From contig CAJTFX010000006.1 in NCBI GenBank assembly GCA_910575555.1, positions 187,509-251,508 of the forward strand: a stretch of DNA of 64,000 bases. The letters are read 5' to 3'. Under the pieces are notes generated by a model. The model was not told the origin of the DNA, did not search any database, and was given only the letters and a program-made list of their open reading frames with translations. Shown here piece by piece: positions 35,366-44,035 of the stretch; the stretch's first letter is position 1, and every line of letters starts with the position of its first letter. This stretch comes from Lachnospiraceae bacterium (lineage in GTDB: Bacteria; Bacillota; Clostridia; Lachnospirales; Lachnospiraceae). The translations under genes were made by a program, and so were the position numbers.

Positions 35366-36279
35366 AAAAAGCGGGAAAAATCATTGGAAAAATGATTTCA
35401 ATTCTGTCAATTATCTTTATTATTTACGCCATCTGGAAACTGGGATTTGACTTTCAATCCATTCACAACTGGTATTTGTTTCTGGCAGTGTCTTTGGTCT
35501 GCGTGATAGTAAAATGTGTCACTGTGTACCTCTCCGGCATGGCCTGGGCCTGTTGGCTGCATTTTTTTGCCGGGAAAAAAATTGATCGGCGGGAGGCTGT
35601 CTGCGTCTATGCCAAGGCAAATATCGGAAAATACCTTCCGGGCAATGTGATGCATTATGTGGAGCGGAATCTTTTTGCCACGAACCTGGGCATCAGTCAG
35701 AAAAAACTGGCAGTCAGTACCATATGCGAAGTGATAGGTCTGGTGTTGGTGGCCTTTTTGCTGGCGGTCAGTGTATCTGCAGGGCAGCTGGTGCAGTCCA
35801 TCCGGCTGATTTTCGGGGAGTCTTATGTCCGGATCATTCTGGGTGTCATTGCAGTTGGACTGGCGGCGGTTTTGGCGGCAGCTTTTCTCCTGCGGAAAAA
35901 GCTCACAGCGCAGCTCAAAGAATACAGTCTGAAAGAATTTGGAAAAACCCTGGCAGAGACAATGGCATTGTATGGAATCGTGCTGATTGCTCTGGGCCTG
36001 ATTATGGCAGCCCTTTATGCCTACATGGGCGGGGAGATTACCTGGAATAATGGTTCTTTGATTGTATCCGGCTATGTGATTGCCTGGGTGCTGGGATTTG
36101 TGATACCGGGAGCTTCCGGCGGAATCGGCGTCCGGGAGCTTGTGATTACAGTGCTTCTGGGCAGTGTGGTGGGACCAGAGACGGTTTTGACATTATCTGT
36201 GATTCACCGATTAATTACGATTGTGGGAGATTTTCTGGCATATTTGGTTATGCTTATAATACGGAAGAACAGGGAGTGA
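35338..36279 (+). CDS. Flippase-like / lysylphosphatidylglycerol-synthase-type membrane protein
   Basis: 313 residues from ATG 35338 (AAAGGGA, 7-nt gap), overlapping the upstream gene by 28 nt. About eight membrane helices. The motifs ANIGKYLPGNVMHYVER and VIPGASGGIGVRELVI are typical of the membrane domain of LPG synthases (MprF-like, UPF0104), which in glycan loci appears alone. Its role here may be lipid or lipid-linked sugar translocation, but that is inference. No synthase domain is attached. Confidence 0.85.
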   Translation: MRKQSMEQLKKAGKIIGKMISILSIIFIIYAIWKLGFDFQSIHNWYLFLAVSLVCVIVKCVTVYLSGMAWACWLHFFAGKKIDRREAVCVYAKANIGKYLPGNVMHYVERNLFATNLGISQKKLAVSTICEVIGLVLVAFLLAVSVSAGQLVQSIRLIFGESYVRIILGVIAVGLAAVLAAAFLLRKKLTAQLKEYSLKEFGKTLAETMALYGIVLIALGLIMAALYAYMGGEITWNNGSLIVSGYVIAWVLGFVIPGASGGIGVRELVITVLLGSVVGPETVLTLSVIHRLITIVGDFLAYLVMLIIRKNRE

Positions 36280-36284
36280 AAAGT

Positions 36285-38570
36285 ATGAAGGATTTAGTAG
36301 TTGCTATCACAGCAGCAAGTTACAGCGGAAATAAAGGCGCGGCTGCCATGCTGCAAAGCTCCATCAGCCAATTGCAGGAAAGATATGGAGAACGGCTGAA
36401 TATAAATTTGATGTCAGTGTATCCGGGGGAGGACAGAAAACAGGTTCCCTATGATTTTGTGAAAATTGTGCCTGCGAAGCCGGAGCAGCTGGTGTTTTTT
36501 GCGTTTCCCATGGCAATTCTGCACCGGGTTTTCCGTTGGTGCGGCCCAGTCCGCAAGCTGCTGGAAAAGAATAAAATCATCAAAGCCTACCGGAATACGG
36601 ATCTGGTTATTGACGAAGCGGGAATATCCTTTGTGGACAGCCGGGGATTTGTCATGAATACGTATGCATTTATCTGCGCAGCGGTGCCGCTTCTGGTGGG
36701 AACTCCGGTGGTAAAATATTCCCAGGCCATGGGAACTTTCCGTAATCCCTGGAACCGATTCCTGGCAAAGTGGATATTGCCGAAGCTGAAGCTGATTTGC
36801 GCCCGGGGCCAGGGCACCTATGATAATCTGAAAGAAATCGGAATTACAGAAAATGTAAAATTGTGCGCAGACGGCGCATTTACCATGAAAGATGACCCAG
36901 CATGGCAGGCAAAAGTCCAGGAACGCTGTGAAAAAGATGCATTTTTTAAGAAAGATGTGGTGGGCCTGTCCATCAGTTCCGTTGTTCAGAAAAAATGCGG
37001 CAAGATGGGGATTGATTACCAGAAAATTATGGCAGATTTTATTTCCTGTCTGAATCAGAAAGGCTACGGGGTGCTGATGATCGCCAATGCAGCCAGAATC
37101 CACAGCGAAAAGCCCAGGAATAATGATCTGATGATCGGAGACGCTATTTATGAGAGTCTTTCGGATCAGAGCAAAGTCCGGTGGTATCATGAAGAGATGG
37201 ACGCCGAGGAGATTCGGGAATATATCAGCCATTGTAAATATCTGGTGGCTTCCCGGTTTCATGCCATGATTGGAGCTTTGGAGAAAAAAGTTCCGGTGCT
37301 TCTGATTGGATGGAGCCATAAATATCAGGAAGTGCTTGATATGTTTGAACTGGGCCAGTATGCGGCAGACTTTTCCAATCTGAATATGGACAGCCTGCAG
37401 GAGAGCTTTGAAAAATTTGAAAAAGATGAAGGAATCATCCGCGAAAAACTGGAAAAAAACCATGCCCAGGTTATGAAAAGCTCTTATCGGAATATTCAGT
37501 ATATCGGAGAAGTGATCGATGAGATTCTAAAACAGCCCGGACGAAAAGCAAAGCTTTTGGATTATGACAATCCAGAGTATTATGTGGGCGATTATCTTGC
37601 ACTTCGCAAAGGCTATGCCAAAGAACAGGAAATCCGTGATTATGCAGCTTCCGGGGGAATGGTGACGGCGCTGCTGTGCAATATGCTGCGCCGAGGAGAT
37701 ATCGACGGGGCCTGGGTGACTCGGACAGATTTTGTCAATGATGAACTGACTTATAAAACTTATATTGCCACCACGGAGCAGGAAATCCGGGAAGCGTCCT
37801 CCAGCGTTTACATGTCTATTCCTCTGTTAAAGCATATTGATTTGCTGGAGCAGTTCCCGGGAAAAGCCGCAGTTGTGATGACGCCCTGCATGATGCATGG
37901 CCTGGAGCGGATTCTGGAGAAACGGCCGGAGCTGAAAGAAAAGGTGGTTTTAAAACTGGGCCTGTACTGCAGCGGCGGCCACGATATCCGGGCCACTACC
38001 CTGTCCATGGAAAAAGCGGGAATCAGCCCCAAAGACGCAGAACGCCTGTATTATCGGAGAGGCCACTGGCGGGGCATGTCCTCCGTCTTATATAAAAACG
38101 GAGAAGAAAAAACATTTTCTTATGCCAAACTGGTCTGCGCCTATAAAAACGCCTATTTCTTTGAAAAAGCCAGCTGTATGAGTTGCCGTGACCATTTTGC
38201 AAAGAGCGCAGATATCAGCTTTGGCGATATCTGGCTGAAAGAAATGAAAAAGGTGAGCATTAAGCATACCAGCTGCGTGATCCGCAATCAGAAAGCGCTG
38301 GATTACTTTAACCAGGCCGTAGCCGACGGAGTCCTGGAGGCTTCTCATATCAGCGGAAAAGATATGGTCAGAAGCCAGAAACGCGCCCTGGTCTTTAAAT
38401 ACCGCTGCGCAGACACATCCGCGAAACGGAAGTGGAACCATAAACTGGCCTATTTCCTTGCGGAAAAGAATCGGAAATTCTCTGTGGAGAAGCCGGAAAA
38501 ATTAGCGAAATTGCCGTCCTGGTTTATTTATTATTATATGTGCTTTATTCGGGTGCTGCTGAGTTTTTAG
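36285..38570 (+). CDS. Fusion of polysaccharide pyruvyltransferase and FrhB-like domains
   Basis: 761 residues from ATG 36285 (GGGAG, 8-nt gap). Residues ~1-400 are a pyruvyltransferase of the CsaB/WcaK family (SYSGNKGAAAML, DEAGISFVD, SRFHAMIGALEKKVPVL), which adds pyruvate ketals to sugars. Residues ~420-740 match the FrhB/coenzyme F420 hydrogenase beta-subunit type (AASGGMVTALL, MTPCMMHGL, GLYCSGGHD, CMSCRDHFAKSADISFGDIW). Proteins with each domain often sit side by side in exopolysaccharide loci; here they are one chain. The usual ferredoxin-type cysteine cluster in front of FrhB is absent. The FrhB role in glycan synthesis is unknown. Confidence 0.85.
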   Translation: MKDLVVAITAASYSGNKGAAAMLQSSISQLQERYGERLNINLMSVYPGEDRKQVPYDFVKIVPAKPEQLVFFAFPMAILHRVFRWCGPVRKLLEKNKIIKAYRNTDLVIDEAGISFVDSRGFVMNTYAFICAAVPLLVGTPVVKYSQAMGTFRNPWNRFLAKWILPKLKLICARGQGTYDNLKEIGITENVKLCADGAFTMKDDPAWQAKVQERCEKDAFFKKDVVGLSISSVVQKKCGKMGIDYQKIMADFISCLNQKGYGVLMIANAARIHSEKPRNNDLMIGDAIYESLSDQSKVRWYHEEMDAEEIREYISHCKYLVASRFHAMIGALEKKVPVLLIGWSHKYQEVLDMFELGQYAADFSNLNMDSLQESFEKFEKDEGIIREKLEKNHAQVMKSSYRNIQYIGEVIDEILKQPGRKAKLLDYDNPEYYVGDYLALRKGYAKEQEIRDYAASGGMVTALLCNMLRRGDIDGAWVTRTDFVNDELTYKTYIATTEQEIREASSSVYMSIPLLKHIDLLEQFPGKAAVVMTPCMMHGLERILEKRPELKEKVVLKLGLYCSGGHDIRATTLSMEKAGISPKDAERLYYRRGHWRGMSSVLYKNGEEKTFSYAKLVCAYKNAYFFEKASCMSCRDHFAKSADISFGDIWLKEMKKVSIKHTSCVIRNQKALDYFNQAVADGVLEASHISGKDMVRSQKRALVFKYRCADTSAKRKWNHKLAYFLAEKNRKFSVEKPEKLAKLPSWFIYYYMCFIRVLLSF

Positions 38571-38580
38571 GCAGGATTGC

Positions 38581-38609
38581 TTGCGAATTCTTATTATTTG
38601 GGCTATAAT
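38581..38609 (+). promoter_or_regulatory. Sigma-A type promoter for ugd
   Basis: TTGCGA (38581-38586), a 17-nt spacer and TATAAT (38604-38609). It begins 11 nt after the previous stop codon and leaves a leader of about 80 nt before ATG 38696, which has GGAGG. Nothing else is recognised in 38571-38695. Confidence 0.78.
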
Positions 38610-38695
38610 GTGAAAAGTATGCAAGGTTTTGCAGAATTTGTGAAATAGTAAAAAACACGGCGAAATAAATGTAAAATACAATTGGAGGAAAAATA

Positions 38696-39880
38696 ATGAA
38701 GATTGCAGTAGCAGGAACCGGTTACGTAGGATTGTCCATGGCAGTACTGCTGTCCCAGCGCCATGAGGTCTATGCAGTGGATATTGTGCCGGAAAAAGTA
38801 GAGATGCTGAATCATAAAAAATCTCCCATCGTGGACAAAGAGATAGAAGAATATCTGTCAGAGAAAGAGCTGAATCTGACAGCGACATTGGACGGAGAGG
38901 AAGCCTACCGCAAGGCGGAATTCGTAATTATTTCCACTCCCACCAATTATGATCCCAAAAAAAATTATTTTGACACCTCTTCGGTAGAGAAAGTGATAGA
39001 ACTGGTATTAAAAGTAAACAAGGACTGCACCATGGTGGTGAAGTCCACTGTTCCCGTGGGATTTACAAAATCCATGCAGGAAAGATACCAGACCAAAAAC
39101 ATCCTGTTTTCCCCGGAATTTCTGCGGGAAGGCAGAGCCCTGTATGACAATCTGTACCCTTCCAGGATTATCGTAGGTTCTCCGGCGGACGATGAAGCCA
39201 TGGCAGAAAAAGCCCGGACTTTTGCAGGCCTGCTAAAAGAGGGCGCCATAAAAGAAGATATTCCTACCCTTTTTACCAATCTGACGGAAGCGGAAGCCAT
39301 TAAACTGTTCGCCAACACCTATCTGGCGCTGCGTGTGGCTTACTTCAACGAGTTAGATACTTATGCGGAAATGAGAGGGTTGGATTCCAAACAGATTATC
39401 GAAGGCGTAGGACTGGATCCGAGAATCGGAAACCACTATAATAATCCGTCTTTCGGATACGGCGGCTACTGTCTGCCCAAAGACACGAAACAGCTTCTGG
39501 CCAATTATGATCATGTGCCCAATAATATTATAGGCGCAATTGTAGACGCCAACCGGACCAGGAAAGACTTTATTTCGGAACGTATTATAGAGCGCAATCC
39601 CAGAACCGTGGGAGTATACCGTTTGACAATGAAATCAGACTCCGATAATTTCCGCCAGTCTTCCATTCAGGGCGTTATGAAACGGCTGAAAGCGAAAGGG
39701 GTGGAAGTAATTGTTTATGAACCCACTATGAAAGAAGAAGAATTCTTCCGCAGCAAGGTGTACCGGGATTTGCGGGAATTTAAACAGAAGAGCGATGTGA
39801 TTATTGTAAACCGCTGGGACGATAAACTGGAAGATGTGAAAGAAAAGGTATACACCCGGGATTTGTGGGGACGGGATTAG
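38696..39880 (+). CDS. ugd: UDP-glucose 6-dehydrogenase (nucleotide-sugar dehydrogenase)
   Basis: 394 residues, the short Ugd type. NAD motif [14 protein letters not shown], then STVPVGFT, the catalytic-type Cys259 in [12 protein letters not shown] and a C-terminal nucleotide-binding domain. It oxidises UDP-glucose to UDP-glucuronate in two NAD-dependent steps. Preceded by its own promoter and a strong ribosome binding site. It supplies a uronic acid donor, distinct from the TviB-type dehydrogenase at 51923. Another UDP-hexose substrate cannot be excluded. Confidence 0.88.
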   Translation: MKIAVAGTGYVGLSMAVLLSQRHEVYAVDIVPEKVEMLNHKKSPIVDKEIEEYLSEKELNLTATLDGEEAYRKAEFVIISTPTNYDPKKNYFDTSSVEKVIELVLKVNKDCTMVVKSTVPVGFTKSMQERYQTKNILFSPEFLREGRALYDNLYPSRIIVGSPADDEAMAEKARTFAGLLKEGAIKEDIPTLFTNLTEAEAIKLFANTYLALRVAYFNELDTYAEMRGLDSKQIIEGVGLDPRIGNHYNNPSFGYGGYCLPKDTKQLLANYDHVPNNIIGAIVDANRTRKDFISERIIERNPRTVGVYRLTMKSDSDNFRQSSIQGVMKRLKAKGVEVIVYEPTMKEEEFFRSKVYRDLREFKQKSDVIIVNRWDDKLEDVKEKVYTRDLWGRD

Positions 39881-39895
39881 AAAGAGGACAAAAGC

Positions 39896-41749
39896 GTGAA
39901 AACAATAGTAGACAGCAATCAGATTCTGATAAAAAGGGTATTTCTGATTCTTTATGATATCATAGCGGTAGTGGCCGCCAGCTTGATGGCATTGTTTATT
40001 CGTTTTGAAGGAAATTACGGTGCAATTCCCAGGAATTATATTACCCAGAGCTTAAAATATGTTCCGGCAGTGATTGTGGCGACAATTCTTATTTTTTACT
40101 GTTTCCGTCTGTACAGCAGTTTGTGGACTTTTGCCGGGGCGCCGGAGCTTATCAATATTACCTTTGCCTGCGGATTGTCCGCAGTGGCTCAGATGACGGT
40201 TGTGGTGCTTTTTTCTGTGAATATGCCCAGAAGTTATTATTTTCTCTATGGGGTATCTTTGTGGATTCTGGTATTTTTAAGCCGGTTTTCCTATCGGGGA
40301 ATCCGGACCTTGATCAAACGGCAGGCAAGCGGGGCCGCAACCTCCAGGGTAATGATTGTAGGCGCCGGAGCGGCCGGTAATCTGTTGGTAAAAGAGATTC
40401 ACAACAGCAATCATGTAAGAAAGCGCGTCATATGTATTGTAGATGATGATAAATCCAAGGAAGGGAGCTATCTGCACGGTGTAAAAGTCATGGGAAACCG
40501 GCAGAATATCCCGGAACTGGTAAAACGATACCGAATAGACGAGATTATCATTGCTATGCCTTCCGCACCTGCAAAATCAATTAAAACCGTGTTAGACGTC
40601 TGTAAGGAAACCGGCTGTGAGTTAAAACGTTTGCCAGGCGTCTATCAATTGGTAAACGGTGAAGTAGGCGTCAGCAAATTAAAAGAAGTGGATGTGAACG
40701 ATTTACTGGGCCGGGAGCCTGTGAAAGTGAATTTGTCCACAATTATGGATTATGTGTCCGGCAAAGTAGTGCTGGTAACCGGCGGAGGCGGTTCCATAGG
40801 AAGCGAGATCTGCCGTCAGGTAGCGGAGCATCACCCGAAAATGCTGGTACTGGTGGATATTTATGAGAATACTACTTACGATATCCAAAACGAACTGAGA
40901 AATAAATATCCGGAATTAAATCTGGTAGTCTTAATCGCTTCTGTCCGCAATACCAAGCGAATGGACATGATTTTCGAGACTTACCGGCCGGATATCGTAT
41001 ACCATGCCGCAGCCCATAAACATGTGCCGCTGATGGAGGACAGCCCCAATGAGGCGGTGAAAAATAATGTCCTGGGCACTTGGAAGGTCGTGCAGGCGGC
41101 CGACAAATGGAAAGTAAAACGGTTTGTGATGATTTCCACAGATAAAGCGGTAAATCCCACCAATATTATGGGGGCTACCAAGCGGATCTGTGAGATGATC
41201 ATTCAGACTTATAATAACCGATCCCGCACAGAATTTGTGGCAGTCCGGTTTGGAAATGTCTTAGGCAGCAACGGCAGCGTAATCCCCCTTTTCAAAAAGC
41301 AGATTGAACAGGGCGGGCCTGTTACAGTGACGCATCCTGACATTATCCGGTATTTTATGACCATTCCGGAAGCAGTTTCCCTGGTGCTTCAGGCGGGAGC
41401 TTACGCCAAAGGCGGAGAGATTTTTGTACTGGATATGGGAGAGCCTGTAAAGATTGCAGATTTGGCTCGGAACCTGATTCTTTTGTCGGGCCATAAGCCA
41501 GGAGAAGATATTCAGATTGTTTATACAGGACTGCGGCCGGGGGAGAAGCTCTATGAGGAAATGCTGATGCATGAGGAAGGGCTGCAGGATACGGCCAATA
41601 AGCTGATTCATATTGGGAAGCCTATCAGGATGGATGAGGAGCATTTTCTGATGCAGTTGGAGAATCTGAAGGATTATGTGGTGCAGGAGCCGGATGATAT
41701 CCGCAAGTGGGTGCAGGAGATTGTGCTTACGTATCATCCGAAGGAATAG
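39896..41749 (+). CDS. pglF: UDP-GlcNAc 4,6-dehydratase, PglF/CapD/WbpM type
   Basis: 617 residues from GTG 39896 (AAAGAGG upstream). Four N-terminal membrane helices (~12-130), a cytosolic nucleotide-binding region (MIVGAGAAGNLL), then an extended SDR domain from ~290 (VLVTGGGGSIGSEICRQ). The active site reads STDKAVNPTNIMGATKR: Met replaces the usual Tyr, as in PglF and WbpM inverting or retaining dehydratases. The product, a UDP-4-keto-6-deoxy-amino sugar, is the substrate of the aminotransferase at 44036. Whether it is retaining (PglF) or inverting cannot be told by eye. Confidence 0.85.
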   Translation: MKTIVDSNQILIKRVFLILYDIIAVVAASLMALFIRFEGNYGAIPRNYITQSLKYVPAVIVATILIFYCFRLYSSLWTFAGAPELINITFACGLSAVAQMTVVVLFSVNMPRSYYFLYGVSLWILVFLSRFSYRGIRTLIKRQASGAATSRVMIVGAGAAGNLLVKEIHNSNHVRKRVICIVDDDKSKEGSYLHGVKVMGNRQNIPELVKRYRIDEIIIAMPSAPAKSIKTVLDVCKETGCELKRLPGVYQLVNGEVGVSKLKEVDVNDLLGREPVKVNLSTIMDYVSGKVVLVTGGGGSIGSEICRQVAEHHPKMLVLVDIYENTTYDIQNELRNKYPELNLVVLIASVRNTKRMDMIFETYRPDIVYHAAAHKHVPLMEDSPNEAVKNNVLGTWKVVQAADKWKVKRFVMISTDKAVNPTNIMGATKRICEMIIQTYNNRSRTEFVAVRFGNVLGSNGSVIPLFKKQIEQGGPVTVTHPDIIRYFMTIPEAVSLVLQAGAYAKGGEIFVLDMGEPVKIADLARNLILLSGHKPGEDIQIVYTGLRPGEKLYEEMLMHEEGLQDTANKLIHIGKPIRMDEEHFLMQLENLKDYVVQEPDDIRKWVQEIVLTYHPKE

Positions 41750-41776
41750 GTTGAATTGTGGAAGGCAGGAAAGAAT

Positions 41777-43477
41777 ATGAAGCCATTGCCAATTGGGGTA
41801 GATGATTTTGAAAAGCTTCTCGAAAAAGGTTATTATTATATCGATAAGACAATGTTCATAAAAGAATTGTTAGATAAAAAAGGAGCAGTAAATTTGTTTA
41901 CCCGTCCCCGCCGATTTGGGAAAACATTGAATTTAAGCATGGTGCACTGCTATTTCGAATATACAGAAGATGAGGATAGAAATCATCAAAAGCGAGAATT
42001 GTTTTCGAATCTTGCCATTGGAAAGGCTGGTGAAGAATACACAAAAGAAATGTGCCAGTATCCTGTTATCATGGTAACGCTGAAATCTGCGAAGCAGAGG
42101 ACTTATCAAGAAGCCATGGCCTGCCTGAAAGAAACATTGGCGAGAGAGTATGCCCGGCATGAGGAACAGGTGAAAGGAAAGCTGGGGAGCCAGGAAGACT
42201 GGGAAAAGTTTATGCGCATCCGTGAACGGCGGGGGGAAGATACTGATTATCTGACCAGCCTTGCGTTTCTGTCAGAATGTCTGTACCGTGCCTGCCAGAA
42301 GGAAAGCATTATATTAATTGACGAGTATGACGTTCCTTTGGAAAATGCGTATTTTGAGGGATTTTATGAGGAAATGGTGAGCTTTATCCGCTCTTTGTTT
42401 GAATCAGCCTTAAAAACCAACCCATATCTTGGATTTGCGGTGGTCACCGGATGCCTGAGAGTGTCCAGGGAATCCATTTTTACCGGGCTGAATAACCTGA
42501 GAGTATACTCTATTTTAAATGAGAATTATGAAGAGTATTTTGGTTTTACAGAGGCAGAGGTTCAGGATATGCTGAAATATTATGGCCGGGAGGGGAATCT
42601 TTCGGTGATCCGGGAGTGGTATGACGGATATTGTTTTGGAAACGCGGAGGTCTATAATCCCTGGAGTATCCTGAATCATATGGAAGATATTATTACAAAC
42701 CGGGAGGCCTTTCCCGTACCCTATTGGGCCAATACCAGTTCCAACAGTGTGGTGCGGGATCTGGTGGACAAATTAGATGATGACAAAGGAATGCTTCAGG
42801 AACAGTTGGAATGTCTGATGAATGGAGGAACCATTGAAAAGGCAGTTCATGAGGACATCACATACGACGCTGTATACGATCATGAGGATAATCTGTGGAA
42901 TTTTCTGTTTTTTACCGGATATCTGAAAAAAGTGTCGGCGCGTCAGGAAGAGAATGAACAGTATGTTACGCTGGCAATTCCTAATCGGGAGGTGGCTTAC
43001 ATTTACCGGCATACCATTCGCATCTGGTTTGACAAGAAACAGAAAGGGTTTGACATGCAGCCTTTCTATACAGCGTTGGAAGAAGGGGATACGGACAAGA
43101 TGGAAGAAGAAATTTCCGGATTCCTGGAACAGACGATCAGCTATTTCGACTATGGAGAAAGCTACTACCACGGATTTCTGGCAGGCTTGCTGCAGCGAAA
43201 CGGAAAATATCGGATTCAGTCAAATCGGGAGACAGGGCTGGGCCGTGCGGATCTGATTTTGAAAACGCCCCGAATCCGCAAAGGCCGTGCAATGATACTG
43301 GAATTGAAAACGGTGAAAAAATTTCAAGAAATGGAGAAGGGCTGCCGTGAGGCCCTCGCGCAGATAGAAAAGAAAAAGTATAAAGAGGAACTGCAGCAGG
43401 AAGGGTACCAGGATATTGTGGGATATGGAGTGTGCTTTTATCGGAAAGAATGTCTGGTTCGGGGTGCAGACGGGTGA
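41777..43477 (+). CDS. AAA-ATPase-like protein with C-terminal PD-(D/E)XK nuclease domain
   Basis: 566 residues from ATG 41777. The N-terminus (LPIGVDDFEKLL, YYIDKTMFIKELL), a P-loop variant FTRPRRFGKTLNLS, Walker B-like IILIDEYDVPL and the C-terminal GLGRADLIL with MILELKTVK define the family with AAA-ATPase-like and PDDEXK domains. These genes occur in many scattered copies in Clostridia and Bacteroidetes. Their function is not established. It interrupts the line of sugar genes between the dehydratase and aminotransferase steps, so it looks like an insertion. Confidence 0.88.
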   Translation: MKPLPIGVDDFEKLLEKGYYYIDKTMFIKELLDKKGAVNLFTRPRRFGKTLNLSMVHCYFEYTEDEDRNHQKRELFSNLAIGKAGEEYTKEMCQYPVIMVTLKSAKQRTYQEAMACLKETLAREYARHEEQVKGKLGSQEDWEKFMRIRERRGEDTDYLTSLAFLSECLYRACQKESIILIDEYDVPLENAYFEGFYEEMVSFIRSLFESALKTNPYLGFAVVTGCLRVSRESIFTGLNNLRVYSILNENYEEYFGFTEAEVQDMLKYYGREGNLSVIREWYDGYCFGNAEVYNPWSILNHMEDIITNREAFPVPYWANTSSNSVVRDLVDKLDDDKGMLQEQLECLMNGGTIEKAVHEDITYDAVYDHEDNLWNFLFFTGYLKKVSARQEENEQYVTLAIPNREVAYIYRHTIRIWFDKKQKGFDMQPFYTALEEGDTDKMEEEISGFLEQTISYFDYGESYYHGFLAGLLQRNGKYRIQSNRETGLGRADLILKTPRIRKGRAMILELKTVKKFQEMEKGCREALAQIEKKKYKEELQQEGYQDIVGYGVCFYRKECLVRGADG

Positions 43478-43482
43478 GCTTG

Positions 43483-43826
43483 ATGATAAAGCAGATTAAT
43501 ATTTTAGATATAATAGAAATGTATGGAGAGGGTTCATACAAAGAAATCCTCTCTACTTTTATTTGTCCCTTTAACATGGATGTTGCTGATTTTATACATA
43601 ACAAAGCAATTGAATTTGCAAAGCAGCGAATCGCTATCACGTTTCTAGTATTTAGGCTTTGATTGCGCAGTTAGGAAGGAACTATTTTGGTACTGCAAGG
43701 GGATTGTCTGTCAGTGGCGGTGATTTATTAGATTTAGCCGGGCAAAATATTAAGAAGGTTCAGCATATTATGGGCGGAAAGTCAAATACTGGTTCAAATG
43801 TTACGGTATTTCAAATCACAACATAA
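43483..43826 (+). pseudogene. Decayed GNAT-type acetyltransferase with internal deletion
   Basis: From ATG 43483 a frame reads MIKQINILDIIEMYGEGSY on to KAIEFAKQRIAITFLVF and stops at TGA 43661-43663. From 43656, in another frame, ALIAQLGRNYFGTARGLSV and GGDLLDLAGQNIKKVQ continue to TAA 43824-43826. As I recall the family, these are the N-terminal and central parts of one GNAT-type protein, with the section between them missing and the C-terminus absent. It is a remnant with no function expected. The remaining 43827-43956 contains an 11-bp inverted repeat (43852-43862 with 43874-43884) and no gene. Confidence 0.65.
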
Positions 43827-43956
43827 TGTTAAATTTTGGAAGGTGCTCAACTATAATTGTATCGTGAATAGATATACAATTATAAAAAAGAGAAATTTTT
43901 ATTATAATTGTGGCCAATATTCACACAATAGAGAAAGGAAAAATAGGATTTATGAT

Positions 43957-43985
43957 TTGCATTTCCTTTAAAATTGTAGTACAAT
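43957..43985 (+). promoter_or_regulatory. Sigma-A type promoter for the aminotransferase operon
   Basis: TTGCAT (43957-43962), a 17-nt spacer and TACAAT (43980-43985), about 50 nt before ATG 44036. It marks the left end of the AT-rich Wzx/Wzy-type locus. Confidence 0.75.
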
Positions 43986-44035
43986 AAGAAACAATGTATA
44001 AGTCTATAGAGTATCTTGCATCACAGGAGGAGAAT

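Noticed and set aside
36414-37463. Long minus-strand open frame of 349 codons opposite the pyruvyltransferase domain
   Set aside because: The plus strand encodes a recognisable conserved enzyme over the same bases. The minus-strand product has no family motifs and no ribosome binding site, so it is a shadow of codon bias.
43432-43482. Extension of the GNAT-like frame upstream of ATG 43483
   Set aside because: It overlaps the end of the AAA-ATPase/nuclease gene in another frame and adds residues without family similarity.
41756-44000. Possible insertion sequence around the AAA-ATPase/nuclease gene and the dead GNAT
   Set aside because: No transposase motif, terminal inverted repeats or target duplications are visible; only the gene content hints at mobility.
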